Shown piece after piece: positions 15,605-24,847 of a DNA stretch of 42,694 nt (position 1 is its first letter; each line of letters opens with the position of its first letter). A model generated the notes under the pieces. The model made no database searches. It was not told the DNA's origin and worked only from the letters and a program-made list of their open reading frames with translations. The stretch is from the NCBI GenBank assembly GCA_965178525.1, contig CBCXVS010000019.1:1-42694 (forward strand), in the 5' to 3' direction. A program made the position numbers and the translations under genes. Source of the stretch: CBCXVS01 sp965178525. Its GTDB lineage: Bacteria; Tectomicrobia; Entotheonellia; Entotheonellales; Entotheonellaceae.

Positions 15605-17395
15605 GTGAGCCAGCGTATTCCTGAAGAAACCATTCAGGAGGTGATGCACCGCGCTGACATCGTTGATGTCATTGGGGATTATGTATTACTGAAGCAACGC
15701 GGCGCCAATGCCAAGGGCCTCTGCCCGTTTCATCATGAAAAAACACCGTCGTTCACTGTCAGCTCCGCCAAGGGGCTTTTTTATTGCTTCGGATGCCAAG
15801 CCCGTGGCAACGTCGTACGTTTTTTGATGCTGTACGAGAGCCTGACATTTCCTGAAGCAGTCCGCTTGTTGGCCGATCGCTATGGGCTCCGGATTCCGGA
15901 ATCGCGTTCGCCGCAGCGGGACTCAGAACTGCAGCAACTTTACCGGCTGCACCAGGCGGCGGCGGCGTTTTTTACGCAACAGCTCTTGCGTGATCCGGCG
16001 GCACAGGTCGTACGTGTGTATTGCCGGCAACGCCAGATGTCAAACGAGGTGATCGACCGCTTTGGCTTGGGGTATGCGCCCAATGCCTGGGAGGCATTGG
16101 GGCGTGAGATGCAGCGCCAGGGATTTAGCCAAGAACTCCTCGTCCGTAGCGGCCTTGTCATTGCTCGCGACCATCAGCGTGGGGCTTGTGATCGCTTCCG
16201 GCACCGCCTGATGTTTCCGATTGCGGACCGTCAAGGCCGGCCGGTGGCCTTTGGCGGGCGTTACCTGGAGGGAGCGGAGGCGACGCTGGCGCCGAAATAT
16301 CTGAATTCTCCGAAAACCCCGATTTTTCAGAAAAATCGCACGCTCTACGGTTTTCACCTGGCCAAACCGTCCATACGCCAACAGGGACGTGCCCTCATCG
16401 TCGAAGGGTATACCGATGTCATGGCCTGTCATCGGCATGAGGTAACGCATGCGGTGGGTACGCTTGGCACGGCTTTGACCGATACCCATGTCGACATGCT
16501 CAAGGGCTTGACGAAGGACGTGGTGTTGGTGTTTGACGCGGATGCGGCCGGGGGTAAGGCTACGGAGCGGGGGATTGGGCTGTTTCTAGATGCCGGCATG
16601 CGCGTACACATCGTCGAACTCCCGGAGGGCGATGACCCGGATACGTTCTTGAGGCAACATACGGGCGCGGCTCTGCTGCGGCTGGTGCAGGAGGCGCAGA
16701 CGTTCCTGGAGTATCTCGTGGCGCGCGCCAGACGGTTTTCCGATCTCCGCACGCCGACCGGCCGAGCCGATTGTGTCGCCCATATCTTGCCACTGCTCCG
16801 TAAAATCGACAATGAGGTGGAACGGTGGGGCTATGTGGCGCAGCTCGCGGAGTTCTTACGTATCCCCCCGGATGTCCTCCAGCGTGAGATGCGCTTGACG
16901 TCCGAACTGGCGCCGCCGATGCGGCGGACGGCGGCGCCCCGTGTGGCGCCGCCATCTCTGTCGACCCCTGGGCCGCAGGAGGAATATCTGCTCATTCAGG
17001 CGCTCTGCCATGACCTGAGCTGCTTCGAGCAGGTGCAGAGATACGTGACGGCTGAGGCGTTTCAAGATCCCACGCTGCGTGCGATCTTTACCATGCTGGA
17101 GCAGCGGGCTGCCCAGTGGCAAGAGACGGCATTCCCGCAAATTTTGCAAGAAGTGGAGGATCCTGCACAAGAGCAGATCTTGACCAAAATGGCCATGGAG
17201 CCGCTCAATGCCAGTGCCGAGGACCGTGAGCAGGCGTGGCAGGATTGTGTCAGACGCATGCGCCAACGGCATCGCAAAGCCCAGCGGCGGCGTCTGATGG
17301 AACAACTCGGCTCGGCTAGTGGGGAGCACGAGCGCGAGCTCCTGTCCGAGGTTCAGCGATTGCAACACGAGGAGGAGATGGGTTTACCAGTGTAG
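15605..17395 (+). CDS. dnaG: DNA primase DnaG
   Basis: Synthesises RNA primers for lagging-strand replication. 596 residues: N-terminal CHC2 zinc finger with Cys40, His43, Cys61 and Cys64 (CPFH and CFGC), then the RNA polymerase domain with TOPRIM motifs VEGYTDVM (266-273, catalytic Glu267) and VFDADAAG (309-316). A helical DnaB-binding C-terminal domain follows a proline-rich linker near 430-460. The start is GTG 15605, five bases after the mutS2 stop with GGGTAAGAG in front. Second essential member of the rpsU-dnaG-rpoD operon. Confidence 0.97.
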   Translation: MSQRIPEETIQEVMHRADIVDVIGDYVLLKQRGANAKGLCPFHHEKTPSFTVSSAKGLFYCFGCQARGNVVRFLMLYESLTFPEAVRLLADRYGLRIPESRSPQRDSELQQLYRLHQAAAAFFTQQLLRDPAAQVVRVYCRQRQMSNEVIDRFGLGYAPNAWEALGREMQRQGFSQELLVRSGLVIARDHQRGACDRFRHRLMFPIADRQGRPVAFGGRYLEGAEATLAPKYLNSPKTPIFQKNRTLYGFHLAKPSIRQQGRALIVEGYTDVMACHRHEVTHAVGTLGTALTDTHVDMLKGLTKDVVLVFDADAAGGKATERGIGLFLDAGMRVHIVELPEGDDPDTFLRQHTGAALLRLVQEAQTFLEYLVARARRFSDLRTPTGRADCVAHILPLLRKIDNEVERWGYVAQLAEFLRIPPDVLQREMRLTSELAPPMRRTAAPRVAPPSLSTPGPQEEYLLIQALCHDLSCFEQVQRYVTAEAFQDPTLRAIFTMLEQRAAQWQETAFPQILQEVEDPAQEQILTKMAMEPLNASAEDREQAWQDCVRRMRQRHRKAQRRRLMEQLGSASGEHERELLSEVQRLQHEEEMGLPV

Positions 17396-17533
17396 TCAGT
17401 GTGAAGTGACACAGAGGAGCTATTGTAGATAGCGACTTGCATGCGATCCCGAGGCATAGCGGTGCAGGTGGTTGGCACATCCGGATGTCAGAATGGTGTG
17501 GGGCGCATGCCAGTGTAGAGGTTTGATACACTT

Positions 17534-19258
17534 ATGGCGACGAACGACAAGCGAACCGAAGTCAGACAGTTGATCTCTCGGGGGCAGGAAAAGGGCTATC
17601 TCACCTATGAAGAGATCCAGGATGTCCTGCCGTCCGATGTGGTGTCCCCTGAGCAGATTGATGATCTGATGCTGCTCTTTGGCGAGCTGGATATCGAACT
17701 CATCAGTGCCGACGGCCCTGCTGGGCGTACGTCCAGACCTTTCAAGAGCTCGCCGTCTGCTGGCTATACGGAGGAAGGACGGGTTTTCGACTTACCGGCG
17801 GATGCCATCGGTAAGACGGACGATCCGGTTCGCATGTACCTGCGTGAGATGGGGACGATTCCATTGCTGACGCGAGAGGGCGAAGTGGAAATTGCCCAGC
17901 GCATTGAAGAAGGCCAAAATGAAGTGGTGCAAGCCATCGTGTCACATCCCTTGGCGGTGCAGGAACTCCTGACCCTGGAGACGCGTGACTTCCCCGGAGC
18001 TCCGGAGTCGGCTGATGCGGTGGAGGTGGAGGAGGCGCTGCTGGAGGGGTCCACAGATGAGGGGGTGAGCCTACCCTCGACGGCCAGCATGGAGGAGATT
18101 ATTGCTCGCTTACGAGACCTCTATAGCGAAGTCGCGGTCTTGCAGTCACAGACGAGTGACGATGAGGCCGCACGCGATGCGAAGGAATTCCTCCGAGAAG
18201 ATAAAACGTTGCGCACCGGTATCGCGAAGCTGACGAAAGAGTTGAACCTGCGTCCGGAGATGGTGGAGCAGGTGATCGCTCGTCTCGATGCGATCTTAGA
18301 GCACATGCAGATGCATGAAGAACAGATCGTGCGGTTCTCTCTGCCGGGATTGCAACATCAAAACGGACATGCTCTGATGAGTTTTACCGTGCCGACACAG
18401 AGCCTGGCGACACGCAATGGACATGCCTCTACGGCCAACGGCTACCATGCACCCTGTGACATTTTGGAAGTCACGCAGGAGATGTTGTCCGACGTCCTGC
18501 GGCGTATCCGTTATGGCCAGCAAAAGGACCGCGAAGCCAAGCGGGAACTGGCAGAGGCCAATCTCCGCTTGGTCGTTAGCATTGCCAAAAAGTACACCAA
18601 CCGGGGTCTGCATTTCCTCGATCTCATTCAGGAAGGCAATATCGGCCTGATGAAGGCCGTGGATAAATTCGAGTATCGGCGGGGATACAAATTCAGCACC
18701 TATGCGACGTGGTGGATTCGGCAAGCGATTACCCGGGCCATCGCCGATCAGGCCCGGACGATTCGCATTCCGGTCCATATGATTGAGACGATTAATAAAC
18801 TCGTCCGCACGACGCGACAATTGGTGCAGGAAGTCGGGCGGGAACCCACGCCTGAAGAGATCGCGGAACGCATGGAGTTACCGGTTGACAAGGTACGCAA
18901 GGTGCTCAAAATCGCCAAAGAACCGATTTCTCTGGAAACCCCGATTGGTGAGGAAAAGGATAGCCATCTGGGAGATTTCATTGAAGACAAAAAAATTGCA
19001 TCACCTTCTGAATCGGTCATTCGGATGAATTTGAAGGAACAGACCCTGAAGGTGCTGCAAACGCTCACACCACGCGAGGAACGCGTGCTGCGGAAACGCT
19101 TTGGCATTGGGGTGGATACCGCCCATACGTTGGAAGAAGTCGGCCATGATTTTGATGTAACCCGGGAGCGTGTACGCCAAATCGAGGCCAAAGCGTTGCG
19201 GAAATTGCGTCATCCCAGCCGCAGCAAGCTCCTGCGGAGTTTCGTCGAAAGTGCATGA
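17534..19258 (+). CDS. rpoD: RNA polymerase primary sigma factor (sigma70, RpoD)
   Basis: Directs RNA polymerase to housekeeping promoters. 574 residues. Region 1.1 is at the N-terminus, region 1.2 contains DDPVRMYLREMG (about 96-107), and a non-conserved acidic insert lies around 150-310. Region 2 has ANLRLVVSIAKKYTNRG and the -10 recognition/melting helix containing FSTYATWWIRQAITRAI. Region 3 and region 4.2 helix-turn-helix with TRERVRQIEAKALRKLRHP follow. It fits the TTGACA-17-TATAAT-like promoters seen throughout this window. A 138-base gap to dnaG carries no clear promoter, so it is probably co-transcribed from 12816. Confidence 0.97.
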   Translation: MATNDKRTEVRQLISRGQEKGYLTYEEIQDVLPSDVVSPEQIDDLMLLFGELDIELISADGPAGRTSRPFKSSPSAGYTEEGRVFDLPADAIGKTDDPVRMYLREMGTIPLLTREGEVEIAQRIEEGQNEVVQAIVSHPLAVQELLTLETRDFPGAPESADAVEVEEALLEGSTDEGVSLPSTASMEEIIARLRDLYSEVAVLQSQTSDDEAARDAKEFLREDKTLRTGIAKLTKELNLRPEMVEQVIARLDAILEHMQMHEEQIVRFSLPGLQHQNGHALMSFTVPTQSLATRNGHASTANGYHAPCDILEVTQEMLSDVLRRIRYGQQKDREAKRELAEANLRLVVSIAKKYTNRGLHFLDLIQEGNIGLMKAVDKFEYRRGYKFSTYATWWIRQAITRAIADQARTIRIPVHMIETINKLVRTTRQLVQEVGREPTPEEIAERMELPVDKVRKVLKIAKEPISLETPIGEEKDSHLGDFIEDKKIASPSESVIRMNLKEQTLKVLQTLTPREERVLRKRFGIGVDTAHTLEEVGHDFDVTRERVRQIEAKALRKLRHPSRSKLLRSFVESA

Positions 19259-19287
19259 GGACCACACGATATACATGGCGCCGTTGC

Positions 19288-19316
19288 TTGACAGAAGGTC
19301 CGATTTTCAGTAGATT
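19288..19316 (+). promoter_or_regulatory. Sigma70 promoter of the tRNA(CAT) gene
   Basis: TTGACA (19288-19293), 17-base spacer, TAGATT (19311-19316). It lies just after the rpoD stop; the start near 19323 is nine bases before the tRNA. Confidence 0.65.
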
Positions 19317-19331
19317 CAGACAGATTGTCAT

Positions 19332-19404
19332 GGGCCCATAGCTCAGTTGGAAGAGCCACCGGCTCATAACCGGTTGGTCCCTGGTTCGAGGCCAGGTGGG
19401 CCCA
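19332..19404 (+). tRNA. tRNA with CAT anticodon (probably elongator Met)
   Basis: A complete cloverleaf: acceptor GGGCCCA (19332-19338) pairs with TGGGCCC (19397-19403), D-arm AGCTCAGTTGG, anticodon stem ACCGG/CCGGT around loop CTCATAA, T-arm with GTTCGAG, discriminator A. CCA is not encoded (ACCTTTT). CAT could belong to elongator tRNA-Met or to lysidine-modified tRNA-Ile2. The G1-C72 pair argues against initiator tRNA, which has a mismatch there. I favour Met from overall similarity to deltaproteobacterial tRNA-Met, without certainty. Confidence 0.9.
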
Positions 19405-19468
19405 CCTTTTAACACACGACAGTCTGCTTCGCGTCGCTGCACCACAGACTGAGCACGAGGTATGAGCA

Positions 19469-20173
19469 GTGCGTGACGAGCTGCAATTATTGGCAAAGCT
19501 GCAACAGCTTGATAGCCTCCTAGATGCCCTGACGGATGAGCGCCAGAAACTTCCACAACAGTTGCAATCATATGAAGAGGCGTATGTTCTGGCGCGTGAA
19601 GAACTTGCCTCCATACACGCGGACATGGAACACGCGGAACGGCATCGCCGTGCGCTCGAACGTGAATTGGATCATGATCACGTACAGTTGGTCAAAACGC
19701 AAAGCCGCTTGCGGGAGGTAAAAACCAATAAGGAATATAGCGCCATTTTGTCTGAAATTGATGTCGGGCAACAACGTATTGCCAAGCTTGAAGATCAGGT
19801 GCTGGAGTTGATGGAAGCAGATGAGCAGCACCGACGCCTGTCTCACGACTATGAGCAACGTGTGCAGGAGACGTCGCAGGAATTGGAACAACAGGGGAAA
19901 AAGCTCGAAGAAGTCCAACAGGAGTTGGTCGAGCGGATTGCCGCACATGATACAGAGCGTCAACAGCTCGTGACACAGTTGAATGCCGACCTTTATGCCA
20001 CGTACCAGCAGCTGGCGGGGCGGCAGAGCGGACCGGTAGCGGTGCAGATGCATGATGGCACGTGTGGAGGATGTCATCTACGCGTTCGCCCGCAATTGGT
20101 TTCGGAAATTAGACGACAAGAAACGCTTGTCACCTGTCCGCATTGTCAGCGGATACTGCTTTGGCCTGCCTAA
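19469..20173 (+). CDS. Coiled-coil protein with C-terminal C4 zinc ribbon (CT398/zf-RING_7 type)
   Basis: A 234-residue protein of unknown exact role. Residues about 1-180 are almost entirely charged heptad-like helix, expected to form a long antiparallel coiled-coil hairpin. The tail has a zinc ribbon with Cys199, Cys202, Cys223 and Cys226 (CGGC and CPHC). The Chlamydia family member CT398 binds sigma54 and secretion components, but this cannot be assumed here. The start GTG 19469 follows a GAGG-containing stretch; the nearby ATG is out of frame. It lies between rpoD/tRNA and rnpB, a neighbourhood seen for this family in other bacteria. A left-type repeat begins directly after its TAA. Confidence 0.85.
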   Translation: MRDELQLLAKLQQLDSLLDALTDERQKLPQQLQSYEEAYVLAREELASIHADMEHAERHRRALERELDHDHVQLVKTQSRLREVKTNKEYSAILSEIDVGQQRIAKLEDQVLELMEADEQHRRLSHDYEQRVQETSQELEQQGKKLEEVQQELVERIAAHDTERQQLVTQLNADLYATYQQLAGRQSGPVAVQMHDGTCGGCHLRVRPQLVSEIRRQETLVTCPHCQRILLWPA

Positions 20174-20292
20174 GTGCTGCACACCGACAATTTTGAAGCG
20201 CTGTCAGCTATTAGCTAAAATAGAAGATGTAAGATGTCTTCTTCCAGCGTATTGGCTTATCGCTAAGATCTTTATCGTTCCCCTTTTGACGT
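20174..20292 (+). repeat. Intergenic repeat, left type, copy 2
   Basis: Begins with GTGCTGCACACCG immediately after the TAA of the zinc-ribbon gene and ends CCCCTTTTGACG. Compared with the copy at 11115 it has an extra stem-loop AGAAGA/TCTTCT (20222-20227 with 20237-20242). The shared hairpin TTGGC/GCTAA (20252-20256 with 20262-20266) keeps pairing through a G-U. It is followed directly by the right-type element, so the two may form one composite unit of about 200 bases. Confidence 0.75.
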
Positions 20293-20302
20293 CGGGCATT
20301 AC

Positions 20303-20377
20303 TAAGTACCGAAACACAATTAAGTTTCTCTTTTTCTCCTGGAGAAATGTATAAAGGCAATTCTGTCCAGGTACTTA
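20303..20377 (+). repeat. Intergenic repeat, right type, copy 2
   Basis: 75 bases bounded by TAAGTACC (20303-20310) and GGTACTTA (20370-20377), a perfect 8-bp inverted repeat. An internal stem TTTCTC/GAGAAA is present. It matches 11958-12035 in GTACCGAAA, CAATTA, CTCTTTTTCTC-like and CTGTCCAGGTA segments. It lies about 50 bases upstream of rnpB, so it might also shape the rnpB promoter region; no clean rnpB promoter was recognised. Confidence 0.75.
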
Positions 20378-20429
20378 AGTTGTTCCTTTCCCCACTTGTT
20401 CCCACCACGACGCAGTTTAGCTGACACCG

Positions 20430-20866
<437 letters not shown>

Positions 20867-21129
20867 TGGTGTCGGCCAATCCTGCATACCGCAAATGCGT
20901 AACCCGTGGTTTGCTTTGATATCGCTGACCTTGCGGCGCTCAAACCGCCTGTGAACACCCACCGGCTTGTACGAGCATTGGTGGGCGTAACGCCTACTTG
21001 CACGAATTTGTCTTGGCTTGTCAGGCACACGCTACGGCCGCTCGAACGCGGCTTGTTCTGAGCGATTTCTTCCTCTCCTGAAACCGTGAACACAGGAAAA
21101 TCGCGGCTTTCCTTTATATACTTTTTGAC
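20867..21129. other. Intergenic stretch between rnpB and the mraZ promoter
   Basis: About 260 bases with no convincing gene. The only structure I see is CCCACC/GGTGGG, a 6-bp stem near 20957-20990 with a 16-base loop and no T-run. An open frame on the minus strand here has no recognisable features and overlaps the rnpB 3' end; I do not call it. Confidence 0.4.
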
Positions 21130-21158
21130 TTGACAGAGCCTGAGGCGCCACTTATAGT
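21130..21158 (+). promoter_or_regulatory. Sigma70 promoter of the dcw cluster (mraZ promoter)
   Basis: Perfect TTGACA (21130-21135), 17-base spacer, TATAGT (21153-21158). Transcription would begin around 21165, inside the MraZ boxes. Confidence 0.8.
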
Positions 21159-21168
21159 TTGAGAGGAA

Positions 21169-21194
21169 GTGGGAGGAAGTGGGAGGAAGTGGGA
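21169..21194 (+). promoter_or_regulatory. MraZ operator: three GTGGGA boxes at 10-bp spacing
   Basis: GTGGGA occurs at 21169-21174, 21179-21184 and 21189-21194 in tandem GTGGGAGGAA units. MraZ is known from E. coli and Mycoplasma to bind TGGGN repeats separated by five bases upstream of its own gene and to control the dcw operon. The boxes begin at the predicted transcription start, so a bound MraZ ring would block initiation, giving autorepression. Confidence 0.85.
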
Positions 21195-21224
21195 TAGCTA
21201 AGCCTAGCGGTGGGGTATGGCGGC

Positions 21225-21671
21225 GTGTTGCTTGGGCAATACCACCTCAACCTGGATGATAAAGGACGGCTTAGCGTTCCGGCAGCCGTGCGTCATGCGT
21301 TGCGTGATAGTTATGCACCTGAAGATGCAACCCTGATCTTGACGAAATATTTCGAGCATTGCTTGGTGCTCTATCCCAAACCGGTCTGGCTCGAAATTGA
21401 AACGCAGTTGCTCAATCTTCCGAACGATCCGCCTTCCCGGGCCTTTCTGCGGCAGTTCTGTACCAGCGCACATGTCTGCAGCCTCGATCGCCAGGGACGG
21501 ATCCTACTCCCCGCAGCGCTCCGGCAGTATGCTGGCATCGACGCCGGGGCTTTGCTGCTCGGGATGATGCGGAAACTGGAATTGTGGTCCCCAGCCCGCT
21601 GGGACGCATATGAAGCCAGCGCCAATGCGCAATTTGATACGAATGCGCACTTAATGGCGCTGCGGCTCTGA
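21225..21671 (+). CDS. mraZ: Transcriptional regulator MraZ
   Basis: Ring-forming DNA-binding protein with two SpoVT/AbrB-like half domains, here about 148 residues. The two signatures are visible: LDDKGRLSVP near the N-terminus and LDRQGRILLP in the second half. I favour GTG 21225, because the product then begins MLLGQYHLNLDDKGR, aligning with the MFxGxY start of the family and lying nine bases after GTGGGG; GTG 21210 would add five residues. It binds its own operator boxes at 21169-21194 and heads the division and cell-wall cluster. In E. coli the RsmH product of the next gene counteracts it. Confidence 0.95.
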   Translation: MLLGQYHLNLDDKGRLSVPAAVRHALRDSYAPEDATLILTKYFEHCLVLYPKPVWLEIETQLLNLPNDPPSRAFLRQFCTSAHVCSLDRQGRILLPAALRQYAGIDAGALLLGMMRKLELWSPARWDAYEASANAQFDTNAHLMALRL

Positions 21672-21682
21672 GGCGGAAGGCA

Positions 21683-22645
21683 ATGGATGTAACGGCCTCG
21701 CTCCAGCATCATCCAGTCATGCGGCAAGAGATCTTGACATGGCTTTTGTGCCATGACCCTGCGGTCGTCGTTGATGGCACGTTGGGTGGCGGGGGGCATG
21801 CGCGGGCGTTTTTGCAAGCGCAGCCTGGGCCACAGTTGGTGATTGGCATCGACCGTGATCCTGCATCGATTGCGGCGGCGGCCGCATGGGGGCAGCCCTG
21901 GGACGTTCGGTTCGTGCCGGTGCATGGCGATTTTCGCGATCTTACGGTTCATCTTGGCCGCCTGGGCCATGCCTGTGTCGATGCCATCTTGCTGGATTTA
22001 GGCGTGTCGTCTTTCCAATTAGACACGGCAGCACGGGGCTTCGGTTTCTCTCAGGACGGCCCTCTGGATATGCGTATGGATACGACGCAAGACCATACCG
22101 CTTGTGCCTTGGTAAATCATGCGCCGGTCGAACATCTGCACACGATCTTTCGCACGCTGGGTGAGGAGAGGTGGGCCGGCCGCATTGCCCGGGCCATCGG
22201 GGTCGAGCGCCAACGCGCGCCGATTACCCGCACCCGGGCATTGGCCGATCTGGTGGCCCGCACGATTCCACGCCATGCCTGGCCCCCGGCCATCCATCCG
22301 GCCACGCGTGTGTTTCAAGCCTTGCGTCTCGCGGTCAATACGGAATTAGAAGCGCTGCAGGATACATTGCCGCAGGCCGTCGCCGCCTTGCGCCCGCAAG
22401 GGCGACTGGCTGTGCTCGCCTTTCATTCCCTGGAAGATCGGCTGGTCAAACGGTTTATGCAGCAAGAAGTGAAGGGATGTGTCTGTCCTCCGCGCTTTCC
22501 GCAGTGTGTCTGTGGCCGACAACCGCGTCTCACGGTGTTGACCCGCAAACCTGGTGTTCCTGCTGCCGATGAAGTGCAGACGAATCCCCGGAGTCGTAGT
22601 GCGCGCCTTCGGGTGTGTGAAAAACTGGACGTGGTGGAGGAGTGA
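21683..22645 (+). CDS. rsmH: 16S rRNA (cytosine-1402-N4)-methyltransferase RsmH (MraW)
   Basis: Methylates C1402 in the ribosomal P site using S-adenosylmethionine. 320 residues. The SAM-binding DGTLGGGGHA is at 31-40 and the ribose-binding GIDRDP at 55-60, followed by LLDLGVSS, GFSQDGPLDMRMD and the late FHSLEDRLVKRF motif. The ATG 21683 has GGAAGG in front. It lies 11 bases after mraZ and three bases before ftsL in the dcw order conserved across bacteria. Confidence 0.96.
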   Translation: MDVTASLQHHPVMRQEILTWLLCHDPAVVVDGTLGGGGHARAFLQAQPGPQLVIGIDRDPASIAAAAAWGQPWDVRFVPVHGDFRDLTVHLGRLGHACVDAILLDLGVSSFQLDTAARGFGFSQDGPLDMRMDTTQDHTACALVNHAPVEHLHTIFRTLGEERWAGRIARAIGVERQRAPITRTRALADLVARTIPRHAWPPAIHPATRVFQALRLAVNTELEALQDTLPQAVAALRPQGRLAVLAFHSLEDRLVKRFMQQEVKGCVCPPRFPQCVCGRQPRLTVLTRKPGVPAADEVQTNPRSRSARLRVCEKLDVVEE

Positions 22646-22648
22646 CCG

Positions 22649-23017
22649 ATGACACACCCAAGACGCGCGGCCTCCACGACACCGGTACGGAACAGAGGAA
22701 CGGGACGGGCTTCTAGCCCGCAGGCCCATAGCGTCCTGGTGCTGAGTACCGTGATGGTATTGCTCGCTATTTTGTTCTATCTCTGGCCACAAATGCGTCT
22801 GGTGGAACTCGGCTATCAGCAGAATGCATTGCGGACGCAACGTGCCCAAGCCCTGCAGCGCCAGAAGGAATTGCAAGTGGAACTCGCTTCCCTCAGCCGT
22901 CTCTCACGTATCGAACGGATAGCCGTGCAGAAACTCGGCATGAGATCGCCCAAACTTTCCCAGGTGGTCTACATACATGCGGGCTGGGAGATACGTGGCG
23001 TGGGGAACAAACGATGA
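22649..23017 (+). CDS. ftsL: Cell division protein FtsL
   Basis: Small bitopic divisome protein that forms a trimer with FtsQ and FtsB and activates FtsWI. 122 residues: a basic cytoplasmic N-terminus (about 1-27), one membrane segment (about 28-47, VLVLSTVMVLLAILFYL), then a periplasmic leucine-rich coiled coil with heptads (about 55-95). Assigned mainly from topology, size and position between rsmH and ftsI, since sequence conservation is low. Its TGA overlaps the ftsI ATG (ATGA), implying translational coupling. Confidence 0.88.
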   Translation: MTHPRRAASTTPVRNRGTGRASSPQAHSVLVLSTVMVLLAILFYLWPQMRLVELGYQQNALRTQRAQALQRQKELQVELASLSRLSRIERIAVQKLGMRSPKLSQVVYIHAGWEIRGVGNKR

Positions 23018-24825
23018 CAGGTATGAGAGGCGCACGGCCGTATGATCGCATCCGGCTGGCTTGTGTGGTGGGCCTGTTCGGTCTCGGTTTCCTTGGCATT
23101 CTGGTGCGTCTATGCGTCGTACAGGTCGCCGGCCATGCGTACTGGCGTACGGCGGCCACGCAGCAGCATACGCATCATACCACGTTGCAGCCGGAACGCG
23201 GCCGTGTTCTGGACCGGCACGGGCGGGTGCTGGCCACGAGTGTGCCGGTACCTTCTGTCTATGCAGTGCCGCGTGACATCACACAACCTGAGCTCATGGC
23301 GATTCCGCTTGCAGAGGTGTTGGACCTGCCGCGAGACACGATCCGACCCCGTCTGAACTCGCCGGCCTCATTCGTATGGTTGGCACGTCACGTGACGCCA
23401 CAGACCGTCGCGCAGCTCCGCAAACTGCAGCTCGCCGGTGTCTATTTTGTGACGGAACCGCGCCGATATTATCCCAAGCACCACCTGGCCGGGCAATTGC
23501 TGGGGTTTGTCGGCATTGATGGCCAAGGTCTGGGGGGCTTAGAATATCGGTACAATCAGAAACTCACCGCGGCGCCACGTCGGGTACGTCTGCAACGCGA
23601 TGCGAAAGGGCGTCACATGCGGCTAGCGGCTGAGGATACACCGGAACCGCCACGGGGGGCGGACCTCTATGTGACGCTGGATGAACGGCTGCAGCATGTG
23701 GCCGAACGCGAGATTGCCACACAAGCCAAAGACCTGAGCGCGCGGAGTGGGCTGGTCGTGATCATGCAACCCCATAGCGGGGATATTCTCGCCATGGCGG
23801 CGTATCCGTTTTTTAATCCGAATGCGTTTCAAGACGCCAGGCAACGGGTATGGCAGCGAAACCCCGGGGTGACCGATCTCATCGAACCCGGCTCCACGTT
23901 CAAGGCGATACTAGCGGCGGCTGTGCTCGAAGAGCAGATCATTCATCCCAGGGAACAGTTTTTTTGCGAAAATGGTCTGGTGCAGCGCGGCCGGCGGCGC
24001 TTACGCGATTACAAACCGCACGGCTATCTGAGCTTTGCCGACGTCTTTGCCTATTCCAGTAATATTGGCGCTGTGAAGATTGCCGAGCGTTTAACCTCTG
24101 ATCAATTCTATGACTACATCCAGCGTTTTGGCTTCGGGGCCCGTACCCGTATCGACCTGCCTGGCGAGCATCACGGCCGGGTACGTCCGCCGCCGCAGTG
24201 GTCGGGATTTTCGCATGATTCGCTTGCCTTGGGCCAGGAGATTGCGGTGACGCCGATCCAGTTGACGCGGGCCTTTGCCGCCATTGCCAATGGCGGATGG
24301 CTCGTGCGACCACGGGTTGTCGCCCGTATGGCCCATCGGCACGGCTCCCAGACGGTTGTGCCGCACGAGCGGCGACGTATTCTCTCGCGTCAGACGACCG
24401 ATCAACTCACCGCGATACTGACCGGGGTCGTCGCCCATGGAACGGGCCAGTCTGCAGCGGTGGAAGGCTATGCCGTTGCCGGCAAAACCGGGACGGCGCA
24501 GAAAGTCGACCCGGACACGAGGCGCTATAGTCATACGAAGGTATTGACGTCTTTCGTGGGCTACGTGCCGGCTGCGGATCCGCAGATCGTTGTCCTCGTC
24601 ATGCTCGATGAACCCCAGCGCCAACGTTGGGGGAGTCAAGCTGCGGCGCCTGTCTTTCGACGGGTGGCGGAGCAATCCTTACATTATTTGCAGGTTCCGC
24701 CGTCGCGGGAACCGATAATGCCCCTACCAGTCACGCGGCCTCGGAAGGTGGTGCAACAGCGGCACGCGCATCGCGCCGCGCCGTCCCTCGCCTCCGACGT
24801 CGTCAGCGTGCTGGGAACCCATTAA
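23014..24825 (+). CDS. ftsI: Septal peptidoglycan transpeptidase FtsI (PBP3)
   Basis: Class B penicillin-binding protein that cross-links septal peptidoglycan together with FtsW. 603 residues: cytoplasmic tail, membrane anchor (about 17-37), pedestal domain, then the transpeptidase domain with STFK (294-297, nucleophile Ser294), SSN (348-350) and KTG (491-493). No PASTA repeats; the C-terminal 70 residues are basic and Pro/Ala-rich. The sequence between the motifs is conventional, with no sign of beta-lactam-resistant substitutions that I can judge. Confidence 0.96.
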   Translation: MTGMRGARPYDRIRLACVVGLFGLGFLGILVRLCVVQVAGHAYWRTAATQQHTHHTTLQPERGRVLDRHGRVLATSVPVPSVYAVPRDITQPELMAIPLAEVLDLPRDTIRPRLNSPASFVWLARHVTPQTVAQLRKLQLAGVYFVTEPRRYYPKHHLAGQLLGFVGIDGQGLGGLEYRYNQKLTAAPRRVRLQRDAKGRHMRLAAEDTPEPPRGADLYVTLDERLQHVAEREIATQAKDLSARSGLVVIMQPHSGDILAMAAYPFFNPNAFQDARQRVWQRNPGVTDLIEPGSTFKAILAAAVLEEQIIHPREQFFCENGLVQRGRRRLRDYKPHGYLSFADVFAYSSNIGAVKIAERLTSDQFYDYIQRFGFGARTRIDLPGEHHGRVRPPPQWSGFSHDSLALGQEIAVTPIQLTRAFAAIANGGWLVRPRVVARMAHRHGSQTVVPHERRRILSRQTTDQLTAILTGVVAHGTGQSAAVEGYAVAGKTGTAQKVDPDTRRYSHTKVLTSFVGYVPAADPQIVVLVMLDEPQRQRWGSQAAAPVFRRVAEQSLHYLQVPPSREPIMPLPVTRPRKVVQQRHAHRAAPSLASDVVSVLGTH

Positions 24826-24847
24826 TGGAAGCACGGGAGTGATTGCT

